In this document: positions 33,224-41,862 of the stretch, one piece after another
How positions within the stretch are numbered: position 1 is the stretch's first letter
Layout of the letters: every line of letters starts with the position of its first letter
NCBI RefSeq assembly: GCF_013155125.1
Contig: NZ_CP053564.1
Span: 6,083,501-6,147,500 of the forward strand
Source: Pseudonocardia broussonetiae
Lineage (GTDB): Bacteria; Actinomycetota; Actinomycetes; Mycobacteriales; Pseudonocardiaceae
Length of the DNA: 64,000 nt
Direction: 5' to 3'
Program-made: the position numbers and the translations under genes
Notes under the pieces: generated by a model
The model's input: only the letters and a program-made list of their open reading frames with translations
Told to the model about the DNA's origin: nothing
Database searches by the model: none

Positions 33224-33957
33224 AGCCCCGACTCCGGCGTGCGCACCAGGATCACGCCGCACTCCTCGCAGTGCACGACCTCGTCCGGGGGCGCGGCCCT
33301 GAGCGCGGAGATCGCGGTGCGGTCGAGGTCGAGCCGGCAGGCCTGGCAGCGGCGGGCCAGCAGCAGCGCGGCCCCGGTGCCCTGCTGGGCGCGGCGGCGC
33401 TCGTAGGCCGCGAGCAGCTCCTCGGGCAGCGTGGCGACGACCTCCTCGCGCGCGCGGCGGCGTCCCGCCTCGGCGGTGTCGATGTCGAGCAGCGCCTCGT
33501 CGCGGCGCTCGACGATGGCCGCGATCTCCTTCTCGGCCGCCTCCAGCGTGGCGCGCGCGTGCCCGAGGTGGCCCTCCAGCGCCTCGCGCCGCTCCATGAT
33601 CTCGAGCTGCTCGTCCTCCAGCACCGACTGCCGGCGGGCCAGGGTCTCCAGCTCGTGCTGCAGCTCGGTGGCCTGCTTCGCGCCGATGCCGGACCCGGCG
33701 AGGAGCTGGTTGTCGCGCGCGGTCCGGGTGCGGACGCCGTCGACGTCGCGCTCGATGCGGCGGATGTCGCGGTCGAGGTCGCCCGCGTTCGTCTCCGCCT
33801 CCACCACGGCGTCCCGGGCGGCGCGCACCGCCGCCTCGGCCGCCGTCAGCTGCGCGTGCTCGGGCAGCGAGGTGCGGCGGTGGTTCAGGCGCGTCAGCTC
33901 GGTGTCGACCCCCGCGAGGTCGAGCAACCGACGCTGGACGGCCGGTTCGGCTCTCAT
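33220..33957 (-). CDS. Coiled-coil zinc-ribbon protein (Rv2229c-like)
   Basis: A 245-residue protein: a long heptad-rich helical hairpin at ~30-185, then a C4 zinc ribbon (RRCQAC and HCEECG, ~205-232). This is the actinobacterial Rv2229c family, structurally like the CdsZ/HP0958 zinc-ribbon proteins, of uncertain role, perhaps a nucleic-acid chaperone. ATG 33957 is preceded by AGGAGGAGA and overlaps the Nif3 stop by ATGA. Confidence 0.9.
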   Translation of the reverse strand: MRAEPAVQRRLLDLAGVDTELTRLNHRRTSLPEHAQLTAAEAAVRAARDAVVEAETNAGDLDRDIRRIERDVDGVRTRTARDNQLLAGSGIGAKQATELQHELETLARRQSVLEDEQLEIMERREALEGHLGHARATLEAAEKEIAAIVERRDEALLDIDTAEAGRRRAREEVVATLPEELLAAYERRRAQQGTGAALLLARRCQACRLDLDRTAISALRAAPPDEVVHCEECGVILVRTPESGL

Positions 33958-35096
33958 GTCTCTCCTCCTGCGACCGCGACGGTCCACGGATCGGTGCGCC
34001 GCCGCGAGACGCGGACGTCGACGTTACCGTCCGTGGCCCCGCGGACGACGTCGGCCGCCTGCGCGCACCACGGCCACTCCGACGCCCAGTGGGCGACGTC
34101 GACGAGCGCGGGCGAGCCGGGCAGCAGGCCGTGCTCGGACGCCGGGTGGTGGCGCAGGTCGGCGGTGACGTAGACGTCGACGCCGGCCGCGACCGCGGCC
34201 CCCAGCGCCGAGTCGCCCGCACCGCCGCAGACGGCGACGCGCTCGACGGTCCGGTCGGGATCGCCCGCGGCCCGCACCCCCCACGCCGTCGACGGCAGGG
34301 CGGCGGCGACGCGGGCGGTGAAGGCGCGCAGCGACTCGGGCTCGGCGAGCGCGCCGACCCGTCCCAGGCCCAGGGCGGAGGGCAGCTCGGCCAGCTCCAG
34401 CAGGTCGAACGCGGGCTCCTCGTACGGGTGCGACGCCCGCAGCGCGGCGACGACGGCCCGGCGCTTCTCCCGCGGCAGCACCATCTCCAGCCGCGTCTCC
34501 GCGACGCGCTCCAGGCGCCCGACCGTGCCGATCGCGGGGTTCGCCCCGTCGAGCGGCTTGAACTGGCCGGTGCCCGCGGAGGCGAACGAGCAGTGGCTGT
34601 AGTCGCCGATGTTGCCCGCGCCCTCGGCGGAGAGGGCCTCGTGCACCGCGGTGATCGCCGGACCCACCGGGATGAAGGTGACGATCTTGTCCAGCGGCGG
34701 GAGCGGCGCCCCGACCAGTGGTCCCTCGACGGTGACGCCGAGCGCGGCGGCGAGGGCGTCGGAGACCCCGGGGTCGGCGGAGTCGGCGTTGGTGTGCGCG
34801 GTGAACAGGGCGGTCCCTCCGCGCACGAGCCGGTGCACCAGCCGGCCCTTGGGGGTGTCGGCGCCGACCCCGTGCACGCCCCTGAGCAGCAGGGGATGGT
34901 GGGTCACGAGGAGCTGCGCGCCGATCTCGGCGGCCTCGGCGACGGTCTCGGGCACCGGGTCGACGGCCACGAGCACGGTGTCGACCGGCTCGTCGGGGTC
35001 GCCGCAGACGAGGCCGACGGCGTCCCAGTCGGCGGCGAGGCGGGGCGGGTAGGCGGTCTCGAGCGCGGTGATGAGGTCGCGGACGGTGGTGGTCAT
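33954..35096 (-). CDS. Nif3-like dinuclear metal-centre protein
   Basis: A 380-residue Nif3/GTP cyclohydrolase I type 2-like protein. Metal ligands include H66/H67 ([10 protein letters not shown]), with HTNADSA near 105 and DVAHWASE near the C-terminus. A middle NIF3-specific insert ([14 protein letters not shown]..., ~160-270) is present, as in Rv2230c. ATG 35096 overlaps the cobC stop by 4 bases. Function in the family remains unsettled. Confidence 0.92.
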   Translation of the reverse strand: MTTTVRDLITALETAYPPRLAADWDAVGLVCGDPDEPVDTVLVAVDPVPETVAEAAEIGAQLLVTHHPLLLRGVHGVGADTPKGRLVHRLVRGGTALFTAHTNADSADPGVSDALAAALGVTVEGPLVGAPLPPLDKIVTFIPVGPAITAVHEALSAEGAGNIGDYSHCSFASAGTGQFKPLDGANPAIGTVGRLERVAETRLEMVLPREKRRAVVAALRASHPYEEPAFDLLELAELPSALGLGRVGALAEPESLRAFTARVAAALPSTAWGVRAAGDPDRTVERVAVCGGAGDSALGAAVAAGVDVYVTADLRHHPASEHGLLPGSPALVDVAHWASEWPWCAQAADVVRGATDGNVDVRVSRRRTDPWTVAVAGGET

Positions 35097-36229
35097 GCCC
35101 GCCCCCCTTGCAGGAAAGCCACGTTCACGCCGCGAGGTTGCGTGAACGTGGCTTTCCTGCAACTCGGCGGGGACTCGGTGCGCGGCCCGGCGCCGGACTC
35201 CCCCAGCGCCGCCCCCAGTGCCTCCACCAACCGCTCCACCGCCCCCGCCGGCCGCACCGCCACCCGCACGTGGTCGGGACCCAGCCCCGGGAACGTGTCG
35301 CCGCGGCGCACCGCGATGCCCGCCTCCCGCAGGTCGGCCCGCACCCGCTCCCCGCGGCCGTCGGGCAGCCGGAGCAGCAGGTAGGGCGCACGGCCGGGCA
35401 GGACCGTGACGCCCGGGACCGCGGCCAGGGCGGCGGCCTGCTCGGCCCGCAGCCGGGCCAGCTCGACCGCGGCCTCCCGCGCCTGTGCGACGGCCACCGG
35501 CTCGCAGCAGGCGATCACGGCCTCCAGCGCCGGCGTGGACACCGGCCACGGCGGGCGCGAGCGGGCGAGGCGGGCCAGCAGGTCGGGGTGCCCGAGCGCG
35601 TAGCCCGCGCGCAGCCCGGCCAGCGCCCAGGTCTTGGTGAGGCTGCGGAACACCAGCGGCCCCGGCTCCCCCGCGAGCGTCTCCGGCTCCCCGGGCACGG
35701 CGTCGGCGAAGGCCTCGTCGACCAGCACGACCCGCCCCGGCGCGGCCAGCGCGCGCACGTCGTCGGCGGGGTGCAGGACGCCGGTGGGGTTCGTCGGGTT
35801 GCCGACGACGACGAGGTCGGCGGCCGCGGGAACCGCGGCGGGGTGCAGGCGGTGGCCGTCGGCGGCGTCGGTCAGGACCTGCTCGACGGGCACGCCGGCG
35901 TCGCGCAGGGCGGCCTCGGGCTCGGTGAACCCGGGGTGCACGACGGCGGCCAGGCGCGGGCGCAGGGCGGGGAGCAGCGCGAACCCCTCGGCGCTGCCCG
36001 CGAGCACCAGCACCTCGTCGGGGCGGCGGCCGTGCCGGGCCGCGACGGCCTCCCGCGCGGCGCGGTCGTGGGCGGCGCTCGGGTACCGGCCGAGGTCGTC
36101 GAGCACCCCGGCGATGCGGTCGCGCAGCCACCGCGGCGGGCCGGAGCCCTGCACGTTGACGGCGAAGTCCAGCAGCCCCGGCTCGGCGTCGACGTCGCCG
36201 TGGTGGCGCAGCGCCTGGGGAAGATCCAT
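35093..36229 (-). CDS. cobC: PLP-dependent aminotransferase, CobC/threonine-phosphate decarboxylase-like
   Basis: A 378-residue fold-type I PLP enzyme. The Schiff-base lysine is K199 in [19 protein letters not shown], with [10 protein letters not shown] near 141-150. By synteny with Rv2231c it belongs to cobalamin nucleotide-loop assembly (aminopropanol phosphate supply). ATG 36229 was chosen because TAGGGT lies 7 bases upstream, giving a leaderless start. The last ~20 residues ([19 protein letters not shown]) are encoded by a perfect 23-bp inverted repeat that has invaded the 3' end. Confidence 0.85.
   Translation of the reverse strand: MDLPQALRHHGDVDAEPGLLDFAVNVQGSGPPRWLRDRIAGVLDDLGRYPSAAHDRAAREAVAARHGRRPDEVLVLAGSAEGFALLPALRPRLAAVVHPGFTEPEAALRDAGVPVEQVLTDAADGHRLHPAAVPAAADLVVVGNPTNPTGVLHPADDVRALAAPGRVVLVDEAFADAVPGEPETLAGEPGPLVFRSLTKTWALAGLRAGYALGHPDLLARLARSRPPWPVSTPALEAVIACCEPVAVAQAREAAVELARLRAEQAAALAAVPGVTVLPGRAPYLLLRLPDGRGERVRADLREAGIAVRRGDTFPGLGPDHVRVAVRPAGAVERLVEALGAALGESGAGPRTESPPSCRKATFTQPRGVNVAFLQGGRA
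35108..35162. repeat. Perfect 23-bp inverted repeat inside the cobC 3' end
   Basis: Arms 35108-35130 and 35140-35162 are exactly complementary, starting TTGCAGGAAAGCCACG, with a 9-base loop. It is in frame and adds about 20 residues to the protein, and is 12 bases before the Nif3 start. Confidence 0.92.
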
Positions 36230-36236
36230 GCCCCGC

Positions 36237-36246
36237 ACCCTACGGT
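36237..36246. promoter_or_regulatory. Overlapping divergent -10 elements of cobC and ptpA
   Basis: On the minus strand TAGGGT (36242-36237) lies 7 bases before the cobC ATG. On the plus strand TACGGT (36241-36246) lies 6 bases before the ptpA GTG. The two hexamers share the central TA. Confidence 0.6.
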
Positions 36247-36252
36247 GGAGGG

Positions 36253-36711
36253 GTGCACGTGGTTTTCGTCTGTACCGGCAACATCTGCCGCTCGCCCATC
36301 GCCGAGAAGGTCGTCGCCCAGGAGCTGGAGCGGGCCGGTCTCGCCGACGGCGTGACGGTCACCAGCGCCGGCACCGGGGGCTGGCACATCGGCTCCCCGG
36401 CCGACGAGCGCTCGGCCGCGCTGCTGCGCGCGCAGGGCTACCCCGACGAGCACAGCGCCCGCCTGATCGACGAGGAGCAGCTGGCCGCCGACCTCGTCGT
36501 CGCGCTGGACCGCTCGCACCTGCACGCGCTGCGCGCGATGGTCGCCGATCCCTCCCGGGTGCGGCTGCTGCGCTCGTTCGACCCGGCCTCCCCCGCCGAC
36601 GCCGAGGTCCCCGACCCCTACTGGGGCGACGAGGACGGGTTCGAGCGCGTGCTGGAGATGGTCCGCGCCGCGGTGCCGGGCCTGCTGGACTGGGTGCGCG
36701 AGCACCGGTAG
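36253..36711 (+). CDS. ptpA: Low-molecular-weight protein tyrosine phosphatase
   Basis: A 152-residue phosphatase with the P-loop C7-T-G-N-I-C-R13-S and the general acid in VPDPYWGDED near 120. It is orthologous by position to PtpA (Rv2234), although the kinase gene ptkA (Rv2232) is absent. GTG 36253 lies 6 bases after TACGGT (leaderless). Divergent from the cobC operon; convergent with the GNAT gene. Confidence 0.94.
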   Translation: MHVVFVCTGNICRSPIAEKVVAQELERAGLADGVTVTSAGTGGWHIGSPADERSAALLRAQGYPDEHSARLIDEEQLAADLVVALDRSHLHALRAMVADPSRVRLLRSFDPASPADAEVPDPYWGDEDGFERVLEMVRAAVPGLLDWVREHR

Positions 36712-36746
36712 CCGCGGGAGCCCGTCGTGAGCGGGCACGTCACGCT

Positions 36747-37667
36747 TCACCGCCAGTCGTCGAGCACCAGCACGTCGGGGTGGTCGTAGCCCGCGGTGTT
36801 CGGGCGGTGCATCGTGACGCCGGGGGTGTCGGTGCGGAAGCCGGCGCCGAGCAGGTGCCGGTAGGCGTCGTGGCGGGCCGTGCTGACGCCGACGACGAGC
36901 CGCTGCGCCCCGGCCGCCGCGGCCCAGCCGCCGCAGGCCAGGAGCAGCCGCTCGAACGTGCCGCGGGCGTGCGGGCCGGGCGCGACGGCCGCGAACTTGA
37001 CGAACGCGACGCCGGTACCGGCCTCGGTGCCCGCCCCGGTGTGGCCGACGGCGAACCCCGCCGGCGCCTCCGGCTCCCCCACCAGCACGACGTCGCCGAG
37101 CGACTGGTCGAGCACGGCGTCGACCTCCCCACCCACGTCGAGCCCGGGGTGCACGGCCCCGGTGACGGCGGCGCACGCGGCCCGCAGCGCGGCGCGGTCG
37201 GTCCAGGCCGACCCCAGGAACCCCGACGGCGACTCGAACGGCGCCACCGGCCGCGACATGATCGCGGTGAGGAAGCGGGGCCAGAAGCCGAACTTCTGGT
37301 AGAGCCCGTGGTGGCGCGGGCTGTGCGCGAAGGTGAACAGGCCCTGGTGGCTGACGCCCCAGTCGCGGAACACGTCGAGCGTGGCGGTCAGCAGCCGTGA
37401 CCCGACCCCGGCGTCCCACAGCTTCGGGGTGACCGACAGCGGCCCGAGCCAGCCGACGTCGCCCCAGCGGGTCACGACGGTGGACCCGACGAGGTCGCTG
37501 CCCGCGTACGCCCCGAGGACCGTGGTGTGGGCGGCGCGGAACCGGGTCCGCAGGAGATCGGTGTCGCCGAAGGTGTCCGTGCCGAGGAAGGTGCCGAACG
37601 CGTCGCGGACGATCTCGTCGGCGACGCCGAGGTCGGCGGCGTCCAGCGCGCGAACGTCGAGGTCCAT
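36747..37667 (-). CDS. GNAT acetyltransferase, two GNAT repeats
   Basis: A 306-residue protein. The first GNAT domain (~1-140) has the acetyl-CoA motif LWDAGVGSRLLTA near 85; a second, degenerate GNAT domain fills ~150-306 with AVAPGPHARGTFERLLLACG. ATG 37667 follows CACACT with a 6-base gap. Substrate unknown. Confidence 0.84.
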   Translation of the reverse strand: MDLDVRALDAADLGVADEIVRDAFGTFLGTDTFGDTDLLRTRFRAAHTTVLGAYAGSDLVGSTVVTRWGDVGWLGPLSVTPKLWDAGVGSRLLTATLDVFRDWGVSHQGLFTFAHSPRHHGLYQKFGFWPRFLTAIMSRPVAPFESPSGFLGSAWTDRAALRAACAAVTGAVHPGLDVGGEVDAVLDQSLGDVVLVGEPEAPAGFAVGHTGAGTEAGTGVAFVKFAAVAPGPHARGTFERLLLACGGWAAAAGAQRLVVGVSTARHDAYRHLLGAGFRTDTPGVTMHRPNTAGYDHPDVLVLDDWR

Positions 37668-37673
37668 TCGCGC

Positions 37674-37679
37674 AGTGTG
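37674..37679 (-). promoter_or_regulatory. -10 hexamer CACACT of the GNAT gene
   Basis: Six bases upstream of ATG 37667; leaderless arrangement. Confidence 0.4.
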
Positions 37680-37717
37680 CCGCACCTGCTGCTCCGAACG
37701 GCAGAGCGCACGGTGGT

Positions 37718-39118
37718 TCAGGTGGTCGTGGCCACCAGCTCGGCGAGCGAGTCGCGCAGCGCGCCGGCGAGGACGGCGACGTCGGGCATCGCGTCGCGGT
37801 CGGCGGTGAGGCCGTAGTGCATCCCGCCGTCGTAGGACGTGACGCCGATGGCCACGGCCTGGCCGCCGGCCAGCGGCACCACCGGGAACATGTCCCGCAT
37901 CCGGGCGCCCAGGGCGTAGAGCGGCCGCGGCGGGCCCGGCACGTTGGTGATCAGCACGTTGTAGAGCCGGCTCGAGTACTGGCTGGTGAGGCGGGCGGCG
38001 ATGCTGTGCACGACCGGTGGCGCGAGGCCGACCAGCCCGATCAGCCGCGCCGCGCCGACGGCCCGGCCCCCGCGCTTGTGGGCCTCCATCGCGCCGCGCA
38101 CGGCGGTGAGCCGGGCGACCGGGTCGTCCTCGGCCACCGGGAGGTCGACGAAGTACGCGGAGATGCTGTTGCCCGCCCCCGACCCCGACCCCGACGCCCC
38201 GGACCGGGCCCGCACCGACACCGGCACGAGCGCGCGCACCGTGGTGTCGTGCGTCAGCGGCTCGCCGCGGGTGATCATCCAGCGCCGCAGGCCCCCGGCG
38301 ACGACGGCCAGCACCACGTCGTTGACGGTGCCGCCGTGCGCCTTGCGGACCGCGCGGTGGTCGGCGAGCGGGGTGCGCGCGGTGCCGTAGCGGCGCTGCG
38401 AACCCGTGACGGCGGTGAGCGGGTGGACCGGACGGGTGCCCGCCGCGCTGCGGCCGGTGTCGAGCGCGGCCTGCGCGGTGCGCCCGATCGCCGACGCCGC
38501 GTGGCCGATGTCGCCGAGGATGCGGCCGGTGACGTCGAGGGCGAGCTGGGGGCGGCGCAGCGTGTCCAGCACCGCCGACGCCGCCAGCTCCAGGCCCCAC
38601 GGCTCCCGCGCGGGCGTCCAGTCGTCCTCGGGGGTGTCGCGCGGCTCGGGCGTGAGGTCGAGCAGGACGGAGCCGATGTCGACCGACGCCAGCCCGTCGA
38701 CCATCGCGTGGTGGGTCTTGGTGACCACCGCCAGCCGCCCGTCGGCCAGGCCCTCGACCAGGTAGATCTCCCACAGCGGGCGCGAGCGGTCGAGCCGGCG
38801 CGAGAGCAGCCGGCCGACCAGCTCGTGCAGGACCTCCTCGGTGCCCGGGGCGGCGAGCGCGGAGCGCCGGACGTGGTAGGCGAGGTCGAACTCCGGGTCG
38901 TCGACCCACACGGGCAGCCCGAGTCGGGCCGGCACCTCGCGCACCTTCTGCCGGTAGCGCGGCACCAGCCCGAGGCGCTGCCCGATGAGCGCGACGAGGG
39001 CGTCGACGTCGAAGCCCTCGCTCGGCTCGAACGTCATGACGCCCCCGACGTGCATCCCCGCGTTCTCGTGCTCGGCGAACAGGAACGACGCGTCGAGCGG
39101 CGAGAGGCGGTCAGGCAC
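37718..39118 (-). CDS. Wax ester synthase/diacylglycerol acyltransferase (WS/DGAT)
   Basis: A 466-residue acyltransferase making triacylglycerol or wax esters at the membrane. The catalytic HHAMVDG is at 136-142, PLWEIYL at 114-120, and NDVVLAVVAGGLRRW near 270; SNVPGP-like TNVPGPPRPLY occurs near 395. Length is normal for the family. GTG 39118 lies 6 bases after TAGACC. Separated by 24 bases from the tmsB/tmsA pair, so lipid storage and lipid tailoring genes are neighbours. Confidence 0.93.
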   Translation of the reverse strand: MPDRLSPLDASFLFAEHENAGMHVGGVMTFEPSEGFDVDALVALIGQRLGLVPRYRQKVREVPARLGLPVWVDDPEFDLAYHVRRSALAAPGTEEVLHELVGRLLSRRLDRSRPLWEIYLVEGLADGRLAVVTKTHHAMVDGLASVDIGSVLLDLTPEPRDTPEDDWTPAREPWGLELAASAVLDTLRRPQLALDVTGRILGDIGHAASAIGRTAQAALDTGRSAAGTRPVHPLTAVTGSQRRYGTARTPLADHRAVRKAHGGTVNDVVLAVVAGGLRRWMITRGEPLTHDTTVRALVPVSVRARSGASGSGSGAGNSISAYFVDLPVAEDDPVARLTAVRGAMEAHKRGGRAVGAARLIGLVGLAPPVVHSIAARLTSQYSSRLYNVLITNVPGPPRPLYALGARMRDMFPVVPLAGGQAVAIGVTSYDGGMHYGLTADRDAMPDVAVLAGALRDSLAELVATTT

Positions 39119-39124
39119 GGGGAA

Positions 39125-39130
39125 GGTCTA
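39125..39130 (-). promoter_or_regulatory. -10 hexamer TAGACC of the WS/DGAT gene
   Basis: Six bases upstream of GTG 39118; it lies in the short gap behind tmsB, so the acyltransferase may have its own leaderless promoter. Confidence 0.4.
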
Positions 39131-39142
39131 CCAGCCCCGTGG

Positions 39143-40372
39143 TCACCACCCCCGCAGCGGGAACCCGGAACGGCCGTCGCCGTGCGCGCGCTCGCCCAGC
39201 ACCTGGTGGAGCTGGATGTTGTCGCGCTCGAACCCGAGCCGGCACGCGGCCATGTAGAGCCGCCAGACCTTCGCCTTGCCCAGGCCGACCTCCGCGACCG
39301 CCTCGTCCCAGTGCTCCTCGAGGTTGGCGCCCCAGGCCGCGAGGGTCCGCGCGTAGTGCTCGCGGAAGTTCTCCTCGTGACGGATCTCGAACCCGGCGTC
39401 GTTCATCGTCCCGATCACGTGCCCGACGGTGTGCAGCTCGCCGTCGGGGAAGATGTAGCGGCCGATGAACGGGTCGAGCTTCCGGGGCGGCGTGCGCGAC
39501 TCGGTGATGCAGTGGTTGAGCAGCCGGCCCCCGGGCTTGAGCCGGGCGTGCAGCGAGGCGAAGTACGCGGGCAGCTGCGCGCGTCCGATGTGCTCGGTGA
39601 GCCCGATCGAGCTGACGGCGTCGAACTCCGACTCCGGCGCGTCGCGGTAGTCGACGTGGCGCACCTCGGCGAGCCCGTCGAGGCCTCGGCGGGTGATCTC
39701 GGCCTGCGCCCACGCGGCCTGGTTGGCCGAGAGCGTCACCCCCAGCGCCTTCACGCCGTGCTCGGCGGCGGCGTGCATGACCATGCCGCCCCAGCCGCAG
39801 CCGACGTCCAGCAGGCGCTGCCCCGGCCCCAGCGCCAGCTTCTGCGCGACGAGCTCGAACTTCTCGGCCTGCGCCTCCTCGAGCGTCGCCGTCGCCGTCG
39901 GGTACACCGCGCAGGTGTAGGCCATCGACGGGCCGAGCACCCACTCGTAGAAGGTGTTGGAGACGTCGTAGTGGTGCGAGATCGCCTTGCTGTCGCGCGC
40001 CTTGGAGTGCAGGCGGCCCGGCGGGCGGTACTCGAACTCCGGCGGCGGCTGGCGGTGGCGCGCCCACACCGGCAGGAGCTGGCGGGCCAGCTTCAGGCGC
40101 TGGGCGCGCGGGATGTCGTGCAGGATCACGTCCGGCATCGCCGCCAGGACGCCGTAGAGCTCCCCCTCGACCTCGATCTCGCCCGTGACGTAGCCCCGCG
40201 CCAGGCCCAGCGTGCCCGGAGCGGTGACGAGTCTGGCCATGGCTCTCGGAGAGGTGATCCGCATGGCGGCCTCGGCGCTGTCCGGGCCCGCCTTGCTGCC
40301 GTCGTAACCGATGATGCGCACCGGCACGTCCGGCCCGATGACACTCGAGATGATCTCTGCGACCTGCATCAT
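39143..40372 (-). CDS. tmsB: Fatty-acyl phospholipid 10-methyltransferase (CFA synthase family)
   Basis: A 409-residue SAM-dependent enzyme. The SAM motif LLDVGCGWGG is at 187-196, SHHYDVSNTFYEWVLG at 132-147 and SSIGLTEHIG near 255. It adds a methylene to the oleoyl double bond of phospholipids. Pairing with the FAD oxidoreductase upstream matches TmsB/TmsA (UfaA1/Rv0449c, BfaB/BfaA), which make tuberculostearic acid. Its ATG overlaps the partner stop by ATGA. No tmsC is seen. Confidence 0.87.
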   Translation of the reverse strand: MMQVAEIISSVIGPDVPVRIIGYDGSKAGPDSAEAAMRITSPRAMARLVTAPGTLGLARGYVTGEIEVEGELYGVLAAMPDVILHDIPRAQRLKLARQLLPVWARHRQPPPEFEYRPPGRLHSKARDSKAISHHYDVSNTFYEWVLGPSMAYTCAVYPTATATLEEAQAEKFELVAQKLALGPGQRLLDVGCGWGGMVMHAAAEHGVKALGVTLSANQAAWAQAEITRRGLDGLAEVRHVDYRDAPESEFDAVSSIGLTEHIGRAQLPAYFASLHARLKPGGRLLNHCITESRTPPRKLDPFIGRYIFPDGELHTVGHVIGTMNDAGFEIRHEENFREHYARTLAAWGANLEEHWDEAVAEVGLGKAKVWRLYMAACRLGFERDNIQLHQVLGERAHGDGRSGFPLRGW

Positions 40373-41748
40373 GCCCTCCCCGTGACCTTGCTGTAGAGAT
40401 CGGGCAGCCTGCCGTCGGGGTCGTAGCGGCCCTTCAGCGACCGGTAGGCCTGTCCGTTGTAGTGCTCCCAGAACTCGGGCTCGTCGTAGTGCACCGTGGA
40501 GTACAGCGACTTGTGCCCGCCCAGCTCGGCGACCAGCTGCTCCACGCGCCTGTTGTGTCCCTCGGGGTCCCCCGGCACCTCCGGGACAGTCGACCAGAAA
40601 CCCACGTTCACGTAGAGTTCACCGGCCTCCATCGGGTAGAGCGGCCAGGTCGTCTCACCGCGCAGCCGCAGCGGGCAGAGCCACACGGGCTCGATGCCGA
40701 CGTCGCGCTGGAACGCGTCGAGGAACTCGGGCAGCCGGTCGACCGGGATCTCGACGTCCTGGATCACCGGCTCCTCCTGCGGCTGCCGCAGCAGGCGGCG
40801 GATCCGGCTGGAGAACCGCGTGCGGCGGTCGAGCGCGACGATCCGGCGGTAGACGTCCGAGCGCCGGTAGCGGCCCGGCCAGACGCGGCGCACCAGCGGG
40901 TGCTGCGCGCCCAGCGCCGCCGAGCACCAGAACCAGTCGGTGTCCCAGCGCCACAGGTAGTCGTGGACGGTCAGGTGGTCCTCGGTGCGCTCGCGCACCG
41001 ACTTGTAGAATACCTGCTGACCCGTGTAGTCGCTGACGCCGGGGCCGGGGTCGTCGGTGAAGAACCCCAGGCTGAGGTACTGCTCGTCGCGGGTGAACAC
41101 GACGCCGTCGACGAAGTCGGCCGGCCCGGCGCACGCCTCACGGATCTCCTCGGCGAGCTTCCCGGTGGCGACGCGGCGGTGCTCGAGGCGGACGTAGGGC
41201 GCCACGGGCTGCAGGTCGATCTCCAGGCGCAGCGCGTAGCCCAGCGTGGCGTAGGAGTTGGCGAACCCGTGGAACAGGTCGGCGTGCTCGCCCTCGGGAC
41301 GCGCGGTGACGAGCTCGCCGCCGGGCAGCAGCACGTCCATCTCGCGCACCGACTCGTGCGGCAGGCCGTGGCGGAACGACGTCGACTCGATCCCGAGCCC
41401 GGTGACCGCCCCGCCCAGGGTGATCGTCTTGAGCTGCGGCACCACCAGCGGCATCAGCCCGTGCGCCAGCGTGACGTCGACGAGGTGCTCGTAGGTGGTC
41501 ATGCCCTGCACCTGCGCGGTGCGGGCGGCCGTGTCGACCTCGATGACCCCGGTGAACGCGGACGTGTCGAGGCGGCGGTCGTCGGCGGCCCCGGCGCCGA
41601 ACCGGAACAGGTTGGACGTCCGCTTGCCCAGCCGCACCCGCTCCCCCGCCGGCACGGCCCGGTACTGGCGCACCAGCTCGGCGATGGCGGCGTCGTGCTC
41701 GGCGCGGGGGACGGTCGGCGGGGTGGACAGCTGCAGCCCGGCGCTCAT
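40369..41748 (-). CDS. tmsA: FAD-binding oxidoreductase reducing 10-methylene fatty acyl groups
   Basis: A 459-residue flavoprotein with a PCMH-type FAD domain (LGKRTSNLFRFG near 40, LKTITLGGAVTGLGIEST near 107-124) and a C-terminal cap. The family member Rv0449c/BfaA uses NADPH to reduce the methylene group to the 10-methyl branch. First gene of the pair; ATG 41748 lies 8 bases after TAGCGT, giving a near-leaderless start. Confidence 0.86.
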   Translation of the reverse strand: MSAGLQLSTPPTVPRAEHDAAIAELVRQYRAVPAGERVRLGKRTSNLFRFGAGAADDRRLDTSAFTGVIEVDTAARTAQVQGMTTYEHLVDVTLAHGLMPLVVPQLKTITLGGAVTGLGIESTSFRHGLPHESVREMDVLLPGGELVTARPEGEHADLFHGFANSYATLGYALRLEIDLQPVAPYVRLEHRRVATGKLAEEIREACAGPADFVDGVVFTRDEQYLSLGFFTDDPGPGVSDYTGQQVFYKSVRERTEDHLTVHDYLWRWDTDWFWCSAALGAQHPLVRRVWPGRYRRSDVYRRIVALDRRTRFSSRIRRLLRQPQEEPVIQDVEIPVDRLPEFLDAFQRDVGIEPVWLCPLRLRGETTWPLYPMEAGELYVNVGFWSTVPEVPGDPEGHNRRVEQLVAELGGHKSLYSTVHYDEPEFWEHYNGQAYRSLKGRYDPDGRLPDLYSKVTGRA

Positions 41749-41756
41749 GTAGCGGG

Positions 41757-41762
41757 ACGCTA
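41757..41762 (-). promoter_or_regulatory. -10 hexamer TAGCGT of tmsA
   Basis: Eight bases upstream of the tmsA ATG, in the divergent gap with the histidine kinase gene. Confidence 0.45.
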
Positions 41763-41850
41763 GTACTCGCGCGGCGGGCTGCCCACCCTGTTGACGAGGG
41801 CTGCTTCGTCACATCGCGGCCGCGCGTTGACCGCGCCGCCGCGCACGCAG

Positions 41851-41856
41851 CACAGT
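41851..41856 (+). promoter_or_regulatory. -10-like hexamer CACAGT of the histidine kinase gene
   Basis: Six bases upstream of GTG 41863; supports that start over a TTG 72 bases upstream. Confidence 0.4.
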
Positions 41857-41862
41857 GGCGCG

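Noticed and set aside
36720..36736. GCCCG/CGGGC hairpin between convergent ptpA and GNAT genes
   Set aside because: Only a 5-bp stem; too weak to call a terminator.
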